6,889 nucleotides of DNA from Lachnospiraceae bacterium (GTDB lineage: Bacteria > Bacillota_A > Clostridia > Lachnospirales > Lachnospiraceae). The stretch lies in NCBI GenBank assembly GCA_017620055.1, contig JAFZRD010000105.1, positions 1-6,889 of the forward strand, read 5' to 3'. Every line of letters starts with the position of its first letter. The stretch's first letter is position 1. This document shows positions 1 to 6,343 of this stretch, piece after piece. A model generated the notes under the pieces. That model was not told where the DNA came from. It was given only the letters and a program-made list of their open reading frames with translations, and did no database searches. A program made the position numbers and the translations under genes.

Positions 1-210
1 ATGCGTAAAGAGGCCGGATTCGAGGTCATGGACAGAATATGCGTATTCGCGAAGGATAATGAGAAGATAGCACAGGTACTTACGGCAAACAGGGACGTTA
101 TCGCAAAAGAGGTTCTTGCCGATGACATAATCACCGGAAGCACTGACGGTTATGTTAAGGATTGGAACATAAACGGCGAAAACGTTACACTCGGCGTTAA
201 GAAACAATAG
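1..210 (+). CDS. ileS: Isoleucyl-tRNA synthetase, C-terminal end (partial, 5' end outside window)
   Basis: This is the last 69 codons of an isoleucine-tRNA ligase, which charges tRNA-Ile with isoleucine in the cytoplasm. The visible residues RKEAGFEVMDRI, then GYVKDWNINGENVTLGVKK at the very end, match the C-terminal appended domain (DUF5915 type) of the long, eukaryote-like IleS found in many clostridia. The catalytic HIGH and KMSKS parts lie upstream of the window. The ATG at base 1 is most likely an internal methionine, not the start, since the family is about 1,030-1,050 residues long. The gene ends with TAG at 208-210 and no terminator-like hairpin follows, so transcription may continue into the phosphorylase gene 22 bases downstream. 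A free-standing small protein is the alternative but is unlikely, because the segment aligns in wording to the IleS tail. The assignment is from memory of the family. Confidence 0.85.
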   Translation: MRKEAGFEVMDRICVFAKDNEKIAQVLTANRDVIAKEVLADDIITGSTDGYVKDWNINGENVTLGVKKQ

Positions 211-232
211 ATCAGTCAAACAGGAGGTTTAT

Positions 233-2698
233 ATGGCAGCACGCAAGACCGGATTCAACAAGGAGACATTCAAGAAACAGGTAAAGGAGAACGTCAAGGC
301 GCTTTTCAGGAAGACCCTCGAAGAAGCCAACGAACAGCAGATATATCAGGCTGTGGCCTATACCGTAAAGGATACGATAATCGATAACTGGCTTGAGACC
401 CAGAAAGCTTATGAGAAGCAGGATCCGAAGACGGTTTACTATCTGTCGATGGAATTCCTGATGGGTAGAGCGCTCGGCAATGCGATGATCAACCTGAAGG
501 AATACAAGGAGGTTGCGGAAGCTCTCGATGAGCTTGGCATCAACATCGATCTTGTAGAGGACCAGGAGAGGGATCCGGCGCTCGGAAACGGAGGTCTCGG
601 ACGTCTTGCCGCATGTTTCCTCGATTCCCTTGCGACTCTCGGCTACAGTGCATACGGATGCGGTATACGCTATCGTTACGGAATGTTCCGACAGCAGATC
701 AGGGACGGTTTCCAGGTCGAGGCTCCGGATAACTGGCTGAAGGACGGATATCCGTTTGAACTGCGTCGTCCGGAATACGCCAAGATCGTCAAGTTCGGCG
801 GCAATGTCGTTGTAAATGTGGATGAGAAGGGTGAAAATCACTTCTCCCAGGAAAACTGCCAGTCCGTACAGGCCATTCCCTATGACCTTCCGATACCCGG
901 TTACGGAAACGGTGTCGTCAACACGCTCCGTATATGGGACGCGCAGCCTGTTGAATGCTTCCAGCTCGACTCTTTCGACAAGGGTGATTACCGTCTTGCG
1001 GTCGAGCAGGAGAATCTTGCGAGAAACATATGCGAAGTCCTGTATCCGAACGACAATCATTATGCAGGTAAGGAACTTCGTCTCAAACAGCAGTATTTCT
1101 TCGTGTCGGCCAGCATCCAGGAAGCCGTTGAGAAGTACATGAGAAAACATGACGATATAACCAAGCTGTATGAGAAGGTCACGTTCCAGATGAACGATAC
1201 ACATCCGACGCTCACGGTTCCCGAACTGATGCGTATACTTATGGACGATTACGGACTCGGATGGGAAGATGCGTGGTCGGTAACGACGAAGACAGTTGCA
1301 TACACTAACCATACGATCATGTCGGAAGCACTTGAGAAGTGGCCTATCGAGCTGTTCTCAAACCTTCTGCCGAGAATCTACCAGATCGTTGAGGAGATCA
1401 ACAGAAGATTCTGTCTTCTTATAGAAGCGTCGCATCCCGGAAACGTCGAGAAGATCCGCAAGATGGCGATAATCTATGACGGACAGGTCAAGATGGCTCA
1501 TATGGCTATCTGTGCATCATATTCGGTCAACGGTGTTGCAAGGCTTCACACCGAGATACTTAAGAATCAGGAACTTAAGGACTTCTATCAGCTTATGCCC
1601 CAGAAGTTCAATAACAAGACGAACGGCATAACACAGAGAAGATTCCTGTTGCATGCCAATCCGCTCCTTGCCGACTGGGTAACGGCTCATGTCGGGGACG
1701 AATGGATCACGGATCTGACGGTTCTGCGTCATCTCAAGGTATATGCGGATGACAAGAAAGCACAGCACGAGTTCATGAACATCAAATACCAGAACAAGGT
1801 AAGACTGGCAAAATACATACTTGAGCACAACGGTATCGAAGTCGACCCGAGATCGATATTCGATGTTCAGGTAAAGCGTCTCCACGAGTATAAGAGACAG
1901 CTCATGAACATTCTTCATATAATGTATCTGTATAATGAGCTCAAGGAGCATCCCGACATGGAGTTTGTTCCGAGAACGTTCATTTTTGGAGCAAAGGCCG
2001 CTGCGGGATATAAGAATGCAAAGCTTACGATCAAGCTTATCAATTCGGTTGCGGAAGTCGTCAACAATGATGCTTCGATCGGCGGCAAGATCAAGATCGT
2101 GTTCATTGAGGATTATTGCGTATCCAATGCGGAACTCATCGTTGCGGCTGCCGATGTATCGGAGCAGATATCAACGGCATCAAAGGAAGCTTCGGGAACA
2201 GGTAACATGAAGTTCATGCTTAACGGCGCGATCACGATAGGAACAATGGACGGTGCAAACGTCGAGATGTATGAAGAGGTCGGAAAAGAGAACATCTTCA
2301 TCTTCGGTCTGTCGTCGGATGAGGTCATCAATTACGAACAGAACGGCGGATACGATCCGAACGTGATCTTCAATAACGATGCAAATATCCGCAAAGTGCT
2401 CATGCAGCTCGTTAACGGCACATACAGCCAGAACGATACGGAGCTGTTCAGGGATCTGTACAACTCGCTCCTTAATACGCAGTGTACGGCAAAAGCGGAT
2501 ACATACTTCATCCTCAAGGATTTTGAATCCTATGCCGAGACCCAGAAGCTTATCGAGGAAGCTTATAAGGATACAAAGCGCTGGAACAAGATGGCCATCT
2601 TAAACGTAGCCTCTGCCGGCAAGTTCTCATCGGACAGGACCATTCAGGAATACGTTGATGACATATGGCATCTTGACAAGGTAACCGTCAGAAAATAA
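233..2698 (+). CDS. glgP: Glycogen/starch/alpha-glucan phosphorylase
   Basis: Cytoplasmic GT35-family enzyme that releases glucose-1-phosphate from the non-reducing ends of glycogen or maltodextrin using phosphate and pyridoxal phosphate (PLP). At 821 residues it has the normal full bacterial length. Family landmarks appear in order: YYLSMEFLMGRAL (residues 69-81), LGNGGLGRLAACFLDSLAT (from 117), DNWLKDGYPFELRRPE, FQMNDTHPTL (318-327), AYTNHT (356-361), VQVKRLHEYKRQ (545-556, phosphate and PLP contacts) and EASGTGNMKFMLNGA, in which Lys660 is the expected PLP Schiff-base lysine. The ATG start is fixed by AGGAGG at 222-227, five bases upstream. No frameshift or missing core motif is seen. It sits 22 bases after ileS and 3 bases before the next gene, with no visible promoter in either gap, so co-transcription is likely. 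Substrate preference (glycogen versus maltodextrin) cannot be read from sequence; no other glycogen gene is present here. Confidence 0.97.
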   Translation: MAARKTGFNKETFKKQVKENVKALFRKTLEEANEQQIYQAVAYTVKDTIIDNWLETQKAYEKQDPKTVYYLSMEFLMGRALGNAMINLKEYKEVAEALDELGINIDLVEDQERDPALGNGGLGRLAACFLDSLATLGYSAYGCGIRYRYGMFRQQIRDGFQVEAPDNWLKDGYPFELRRPEYAKIVKFGGNVVVNVDEKGENHFSQENCQSVQAIPYDLPIPGYGNGVVNTLRIWDAQPVECFQLDSFDKGDYRLAVEQENLARNICEVLYPNDNHYAGKELRLKQQYFFVSASIQEAVEKYMRKHDDITKLYEKVTFQMNDTHPTLTVPELMRILMDDYGLGWEDAWSVTTKTVAYTNHTIMSEALEKWPIELFSNLLPRIYQIVEEINRRFCLLIEASHPGNVEKIRKMAIIYDGQVKMAHMAICASYSVNGVARLHTEILKNQELKDFYQLMPQKFNNKTNGITQRRFLLHANPLLADWVTAHVGDEWITDLTVLRHLKVYADDKKAQHEFMNIKYQNKVRLAKYILEHNGIEVDPRSIFDVQVKRLHEYKRQLMNILHIMYLYNELKEHPDMEFVPRTFIFGAKAAAGYKNAKLTIKLINSVAEVVNNDASIGGKIKIVFIEDYCVSNAELIVAAADVSEQISTASKEASGTGNMKFMLNGAITIGTMDGANVEMYEEVGKENIFIFGLSSDEVINYEQNGGYDPNVIFNNDANIRKVLMQLVNGTYSQNDTELFRDLYNSLLNTQCTAKADTYFILKDFESYAETQKLIEEAYKDTKRWNKMAILNVASAGKFSSDRTIQEYVDDIWHLDKVTVRK

Positions 2699-2701
2699 CG
2701 A

Positions 2702-3559
2702 ATGAACATTCACCGAGCCAGACAACTCCAGATCCAGGGCCCTGACGAAAAGCTCTGTTACGGAGGAAACCAGCAGTGGTTTTCGTCCAACACGAGAGCT
2801 CTGGGCGGATGCGGTTCGGTGGCGGGTGCAAATGTGCTGCGTGCGCTTGCAAGAACGGACGCGGCGTTTTCATCCGTGATAAAGAGTTCAAAGATCATTC
2901 CCGCATCCGTCAAGGATGCTCTGTGTTCGGATAATCCCGGTCATGAAGCATATTCCCTGCTTATGACCGGGGTATACGAGACAATGGGGTCATTTGAGAT
3001 ATTTCCCCTAAACCGTATCTACGACCGCGTCAGCCGGTCTTCCAAAGTATTCTCCAGACTGAAAAGTACAATGGGCCTGTCTAATGTCGGGTTTATCATA
3101 GGGATAATACGTTTTGCCAGGAAATTCGGACTGGATATCAGGGCAAGATACATGCCTCTTGCGTTCGCAAGCAAAGATGAAGCCCGTGATTTTATCAGGG
3201 AAGGGCTTAAGGCGAGCGGGGCGGTCGTTCTGCTGACGTGCCATAACAAGGTCAACGCAAGGCTCTTTAAGGAGGATTCCGACCTTGAGGGGAAACTGTC
3301 CGACGGATGGGATTCTACGATCAGGAGTCATTTTGTGACGATCACGGACATGGATCTTGACAGACTTTTGATCACGACCTGGGGCAAACCCGGGGTGCTT
3401 GATTTTAACGAGCTTGCCGGCAGCTGGCAGAGCGTTAAGGCATATGAGGCGGCGCTTTTGTATATAACGCCGTGTACACGCAAAGAGGCGACTTCATGCA
3501 TGCTTGGGGCCTGGAAGCTGTTCATGGCGGGCCTGGGGCACTCGATCATAAGAAGATGA
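2702..3559 (+). CDS. Uncharacterised papain/C39-like cysteine peptidase-fold protein
   Basis: I do not recognise a named family. The 285-residue protein has no signal peptide or clear membrane segment, so it is probably cytoplasmic. Visible motifs suggest a papain-like thiol peptidase fold. GGNQQWF (21-27) is followed by GGCGSVAGANVL (35-46), placing Cys37 at the start of a helix as the candidate nucleophile and Gln24/25 as a possible oxyanion residue. SGAVVLLTCHN (172-182) looks like a core strand, SHFVTIT (209-215) supplies His210, and LLITTWGKPGVLDF (222-235) resembles the papain NSWG loop with Thr where Asn is usual. The missing third catalytic residue makes activity uncertain. The start is the only one possible at the 5' end, because the in-frame glgP stop lies one codon upstream. 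There is no proper Shine-Dalgarno, which suggests reinitiation after glgP. The gene itself is well supported by its length and its place in a collinear gene string; its function is inference. Confidence 0.85.
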   Translation: MNIHRARQLQIQGPDEKLCYGGNQQWFSSNTRALGGCGSVAGANVLRALARTDAAFSSVIKSSKIIPASVKDALCSDNPGHEAYSLLMTGVYETMGSFEIFPLNRIYDRVSRSSKVFSRLKSTMGLSNVGFIIGIIRFARKFGLDIRARYMPLAFASKDEARDFIREGLKASGAVVLLTCHNKVNARLFKEDSDLEGKLSDGWDSTIRSHFVTITDMDLDRLLITTWGKPGVLDFNELAGSWQSVKAYEAALLYITPCTRKEATSCMLGAWKLFMAGLGHSIIRR

Positions 3560-3579
3560 GAAAAATTTAAGATAGGGTA

Positions 3580-3606
3580 TAAAGTTAATCACGGAACTGT
3601 CGATAA
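3580..3606 (+). promoter_or_regulatory. Sigma-28 (SigD/FliA) promoter for the flgM-flgN-flgK operon
   Basis: TAAA at 3580-3583, a 15-base spacer, then GTCGATAA at 3599-3606. The known sigma-28 consensus in Gram-positive bacteria is TAAA, 14-16 bases, GCCGATAA/T, so only one base of the -10 box differs (T for C at 3600). The expected transcription start is about 6-8 bases after the -10 box, near 3612-3614, giving a leader of about 97 bases before flgM. Its position directly upstream of flgM, the gene for the sigma-28 inhibitor, is where this class of promoter is expected. The match is read directly; the activity is inferred. Confidence 0.88.
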
Positions 3607-3611
3607 ATATA

Positions 3612-3654
3612 GTGTAACCTATAGCAGGATTATATGTTTTTGCTGTGGTTACGC
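3612..3654 (+). promoter_or_regulatory. Hairpin at the 5' end of the flgM operon transcript
   Basis: Bases 3612-3619 (GTGTAACC) pair with 3647-3654 (GGTTACGC), and 3621-3626 (ATAGCA) pair with 3641-3646 (TGCTGT). This leaves a single bulged T at 3620 and a 14-base loop. The stem is 14 pairs with two G-U pairs. It begins almost exactly where the sigma-28 transcript should start. No T-run follows the stem, so it is not an intrinsic terminator. It could stabilise the mRNA 5' end or be a protein or RNA binding structure; which of these is unknown. The palindrome could also act as a DNA operator. Confidence 0.6.
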
Positions 3655-3670
3655 GGATAATAAGGGGATA

Positions 3671-3702
3671 ACAGGGGAGAAATCTCCAGACAGGGAAGGA
3701 GG
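3671..3702 (+). promoter_or_regulatory. flgM leader: two CsrA-like GGA motifs running into the Shine-Dalgarno
   Basis: ACAGGGGA (3671-3678) and ACAGGGA (3690-3696) resemble the CsrA core ACARGGA; the second is an exact match. It ends one base into the strong Shine-Dalgarno AAGGAGG (3696-3702), which is seven bases before the flgM ATG. The two motifs are 19 bases apart. CsrA is known to use paired sites, one over the ribosome binding site, to repress flagellin mRNA in Bacillus. Binding here is inferred only, and GGA-rich sequence is common around ribosome binding sites. Confidence 0.35.
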
Positions 3703-3709
3703 AGAAGTT

Positions 3710-3991
3710 ATGCGTATAGAAGCATACAATGCCGTAAGCCAGATATATCAGGCTAAAAAGCCCGGCAAGGTTCAGAAGACCGGAGCTGCTTACGGAAGAG
3801 ACCAGGTTCAGATCTCCAGTATCGGAAAGGATATCCAGACTGTGAAAGCTGCAGTGGCTAATGCTTCCGACATAAGGAAGGACATTACCGAGCCTATCAA
3901 GGCCGCTATTGCAAACGGAACCTACAACGTAAGTAACGATGATTTTGCATCCAAACTGATGGCAAAATACGAAGAAAAGCTGAGCTTTTAG
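3710..3991 (+). CDS. flgM: Anti-sigma-28 factor FlgM
   Basis: Small negative regulator (93 residues, normal for the family) that binds sigma-28 (SigD/FliA) in the cytoplasm. It is exported through the completed hook-basal body, which releases sigma-28 for late flagellar genes. The family pattern is clear: a flexible N-terminus, DQVQIS (31-36), then KAAVANASDIRKD (46-58), the diagnostic GTYNV (70-74) after a lysine/alanine helix, and DFASKLMAKYEEK (78-90). The C-terminal half (about 45-90) is the sigma-binding part in known FlgMs. The ATG is fixed by AAGGAGG at 3696-3702. It is the first gene after the sigma-28 promoter, so it forms an autoregulatory loop with its own target. The stop codon TAG overlaps the ribosome binding site of flgN ten bases before that gene. 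Confidence 0.93.
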   Translation: MRIEAYNAVSQIYQAKKPGKVQKTGAAYGRDQVQISSIGKDIQTVKAAVANASDIRKDITEPIKAAIANGTYNVSNDDFASKLMAKYEEKLSF

Positions 3992-3999
3992 GGGATAAC
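3990..3999 (+). promoter_or_regulatory. flgN ribosome binding site overlapping the flgM stop codon
   Basis: AGGGG (3990-3994) begins inside the flgM TAG stop and lies seven bases before the GTG at 4002. A TAA at 3996-3998 is in frame with the GTG, two codons upstream, and no in-frame ATG occurs for more than 100 codons downstream. This site therefore decides the start. The ten bases AGGGGATAAC also occur in the flgM leader at 3663-3672. Confidence 0.65.
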
Positions 4000-4001
4000 C
4001 G

Positions 4002-4517
4002 GTGGCTAGCCTTATTGAAGAACTCATTGATGTACTGAACAGGGAAAATGATGAATATGGCAAGCTGCTGGAGTTATCCAAGCAAAAATCGGCCGTTATA
4101 GTCGGAAGAGACATTTCGGCCCTTGAAAAGATCACGGATGATGAACAGATCGTTGTGACGACTATCGGAAATCTGGATTCGAAACGTGCCCAGGTGACCC
4201 GTGACATCGCCGACGTAATCAACAAGGATGTTGAAACATTAAAGCTTTCTGTGCTGATCGAGCTGCTTTCGAAACAACCGGGAGAACAGCAGAGACTGTC
4301 GGAAGTTCATGACAAACTGAAGAGGACGGTCGAAAGCGTACGGATGATAAACGAGAGCAACAGACAGTTGATAGAACAGTCTCTTGAGATGGTTGATTTT
4401 GATATCAACATGATGAGAGCCATGAGACAGGCTCCGGAGACGAACAACTACGGCCCGGGTGCCGTGAGTATCGGTGAGACCCTCGGATCGGTAAGAGGCT
4501 TTGATGCGAAGCAATAG
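4002..4517 (+). CDS. flgN: FlgN-type flagellar export chaperone
   Basis: A 171-residue, almost entirely helical protein of the FlgN family. FlgN binds the C-terminal helices of the junction proteins FlgK and FlgL in the cytoplasm and delivers them to the flagellar type III export gate. The sequence begins MASLIEELIDVLNRENDEYGKLLELSKQK, the usual opening of FlgN: a helix with an L/I heptad pattern followed by a hinge. Further amphipathic helices run to about residue 145, including TVESVRMINESNRQLIEQSLEM. The last ~30 residues (after MRQAPETNNY) are Gly/Ser-rich and probably disordered. It starts with GTG. The place between flgM and flgK is the standard one for this chaperone. FlgN proteins diverge strongly, so the call rests on helical pattern, length and context together rather than on a catalytic motif. 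Confidence 0.88.
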   Translation: MASLIEELIDVLNRENDEYGKLLELSKQKSAVIVGRDISALEKITDDEQIVVTTIGNLDSKRAQVTRDIADVINKDVETLKLSVLIELLSKQPGEQQRLSEVHDKLKRTVESVRMINESNRQLIEQSLEMVDFDINMMRAMRQAPETNNYGPGAVSIGETLGSVRGFDAKQ

Positions 4518-4551
4518 GTAGTGTATTTCACGATAAGCACGGGGTGATTAC

Positions 4552-6300
4552 ATGTCGTTGATGAGCGGCCTTTTTGTAGGGGCAACCGGACTTCAGACAA
4601 GCCAGAATTCGCTGCACACAACAGCGCACAACCTATCCAACATCGAAACCCAGGGTTATGTCCGTCAGCAGACGCTGCACGCGGACATGACTTATAATAC
4701 AATAAGCACATCACCTGCTGTTTCCAAGATGCAGATAGGCCTCGGTGTCGAGTACGATATAGTACGTCAGGTAAGGGATGATTTTCTTGACAAGTCGTAC
4801 CGCAGAGAAACCGGAAGGTCTTCTTTTTATGAGGTAAGCAGGGAAACAACCCAGGAGATAGAAACCCTCCTCGGTGAATTTGACGGAGTGGCATTCCAGG
4901 AATCGATCGCAAATCTCTGGACATCGGTACAGGAACTTGCCAAGGATCCTTCAAGTTCGGTCACAAAAGGTTCGTTCGTAAACACAGCCGCACAGTTCCT
5001 TGAAAGAGCGCAGGCGGTATACAACGGACTGTCTGAATATCAGGACAATCTCAATGCTAGGATAAAAGAATACGTTGACAGGATCAATGATCTCGGAGAT
5101 GAGATCCATGTTCTCAATGAGAAGATCCACAAGGAAGAGCTCGGCGAGCAGGAAGCCAACGATCTTCGCGATCAGAGGAACAAGGCACTTGACGAGCTTT
5201 CAAGCCTTGTCAATGTTTCATATCATACAAACGCCGACGGTGCGATAGAGGTTCTTGTCGAGGGCGTTGAGCTCGTTGCAAGGGACAGAACATTTCATAT
5301 GGATACGGTCATCGACGAGGGTACGGGATTTTACACCCCGGTATGGCCCCAGAACATGAATGCGGAAGTGTTCATAAGGAATGAAGAGATCGCGACGGCA
5401 TTCAACACCGACATAGGCCAGCTCAAGTCCATAGTCCTTCAGAGAGGCGACAGAAGAGCCAATTACACGGACATGAGCTATGAAGCATACATGAACGGGT
5501 CATATACGTATGAAGACGATACTGTGATTCCGCCCGAGCTTGTGACGGAGAATCTGATCCCGACATCCAAGTCAGTCGTCATGAAGGTCCAGGCGGAACT
5601 TGATAACATGGTCCACAGCCTCATGACTGAAGTGAACAATATACTGACCGGCGAGAAGGACGCGATAGACAAGTATTATGAGACGGGAGATGAGCAGTAT
5701 CTTCCCAAATACAACAAGAATGATGTCGACAGCGGGAAGATCGAGCTTCCGAAGGAGCTGTTCGTCAGACTCGGAACATCAAGATATGAGGAATATACCG
5801 ATTCGACCGCCACACCGCCCGTTACATATTACAGATATGTACCCGAGGATGAAAATCCTTCCCATGCGGATATAGACGACCTTTACACGATCGCCAACAT
5901 GAAGATCAATCCGGATCTTCTCAAGACGGTTTCGCTCCTGGGCAATTCATTCATGACGGAGCAGGGAGAAGTGGATCATGCGAAGGCGGATGCGCTCGTG
6001 CAGGCATTCAACAAACCGTTCTCAAGCCTGTCTCCCGATCTGACGACGGAGTATGACTACAGGGATTTCTATTCGGCTCTTGTCGGACAGGTAGCGACCG
6101 AGGGAAGCGTTTATGACAGCATAGTCAACGCACAGCAGGTGGCTGTTCATAATCTCTCGGACAGCAGAGACGCGATAATGGGAGTATCCTCGAACGAGGA
6201 ACTGACGAATATGATCAAGTATCAGAACGCATACAATGCGGCATCAAGATATATAACCGCATGTAACGACATGCTGGAGAATCTTCTGTCCAGCGTATAG
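4552..6300 (+). CDS. flgK: Flagellar hook-associated protein 1 (FlgK), first copy
   Basis: Secreted structural protein that joins the hook to the filament, assembled as a ring above FlgE. At 582 residues it is a little longer than the enterobacterial protein (about 550). The N-terminal D0 signature is present: GLFVGATGLQTSQNSLHTTAHNLSN (6-30), then IETQGYVRQ (31-39). A long coiled stretch follows, including YVDRINDLGDEIHVLNEKI, as is typical of D1. The C-terminal D0 signature is VSSNEELTNMIKYQNAYNAASRY (545-567), then ML-NLL to the end. These ends pair to form the axial coiled core and are needed for export. The ATG follows GGGGTGAT at 4541-4548. It lies 34 bases after flgN, whose product should be its chaperone. 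The middle (about 300-430) is poorly conserved and carries a Thr/Pro patch (TDSTATPPV). No signal peptide is expected, since export is by the flagellar system. Confidence 0.95.
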   Translation: MSLMSGLFVGATGLQTSQNSLHTTAHNLSNIETQGYVRQQTLHADMTYNTISTSPAVSKMQIGLGVEYDIVRQVRDDFLDKSYRRETGRSSFYEVSRETTQEIETLLGEFDGVAFQESIANLWTSVQELAKDPSSSVTKGSFVNTAAQFLERAQAVYNGLSEYQDNLNARIKEYVDRINDLGDEIHVLNEKIHKEELGEQEANDLRDQRNKALDELSSLVNVSYHTNADGAIEVLVEGVELVARDRTFHMDTVIDEGTGFYTPVWPQNMNAEVFIRNEEIATAFNTDIGQLKSIVLQRGDRRANYTDMSYEAYMNGSYTYEDDTVIPPELVTENLIPTSKSVVMKVQAELDNMVHSLMTEVNNILTGEKDAIDKYYETGDEQYLPKYNKNDVDSGKIELPKELFVRLGTSRYEEYTDSTATPPVTYYRYVPEDENPSHADIDDLYTIANMKINPDLLKTVSLLGNSFMTEQGEVDHAKADALVQAFNKPFSSLSPDLTTEYDYRDFYSALVGQVATEGSVYDSIVNAQQVAVHNLSDSRDAIMGVSSNEELTNMIKYQNAYNAASRYITACNDMLENLLSSV

Positions 6301-6308
6301 GGCGGATG

Positions 6309-6340
6309 ACAGGGACCTCTGTTGATATAGAGAGGAGAGG
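6309..6340 (+). promoter_or_regulatory. Leader of second flgK: CsrA-like motif and possible SD-masking hairpin
   Basis: In the 43-base gap, an exact ACAGGGA (6309-6315) is followed by CCTCT (6316-6320). CCTCT can pair with AGAGG at 6331-6335, or at 6336-6340, which is the ribosome binding region AGAGGAGAGG. The stem is only five pairs, so it is weak. Regulatory meaning is inferred; the ribosome binding site itself, ending three bases before ATG 6344, is clear. Confidence 0.35.
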
Positions 6341-6343
6341 CAT

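Noticed and set aside
1..210. A free-standing 69-residue protein starting at base 1.
   Set aside because: The residues match the tail of IleS, and the ATG at the window edge is probably an internal methionine.
212..1312. A 366-codon open frame on the minus strand inside glgP.
   Set aside because: It lies fully opposite a strongly conserved GlgP coding region. The translation shows no recognisable domain, and codon bias in the real gene readily leaves the opposite frame open.
2760..2780. An AGGAGG-like stretch (CGGAGGAAAC) followed by GTG as an alternative start for the cysteine-peptidase-like gene.
   Set aside because: The GTG at 2776 is out of frame with the gene. The GGAGGA is simply the two glycine codons of the GGNQQWF motif, which belongs to the domain core.
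3578..3583. TATAAA as a sigma-A -10 box.
   Set aside because: No TTGACA-like -35 box lies 16-18 bases upstream, and the same bases are better explained as the sigma-28 -35 element.
3612..3654. The leader hairpin as an intrinsic terminator for the upstream genes.
   Set aside because: There is no run of T after the stem (it is followed by GGATAATAAGG), and the stem lies downstream of the sigma-28 promoter.
3494..4225. A 243-codon minus-strand frame spanning the flgM promoter, flgM and the start of flgN.
   Set aside because: It crosses two real genes and the promoter, its product is Ser/Phe-rich low-complexity sequence with no family resemblance, and I saw no ribosome binding site that compels it.
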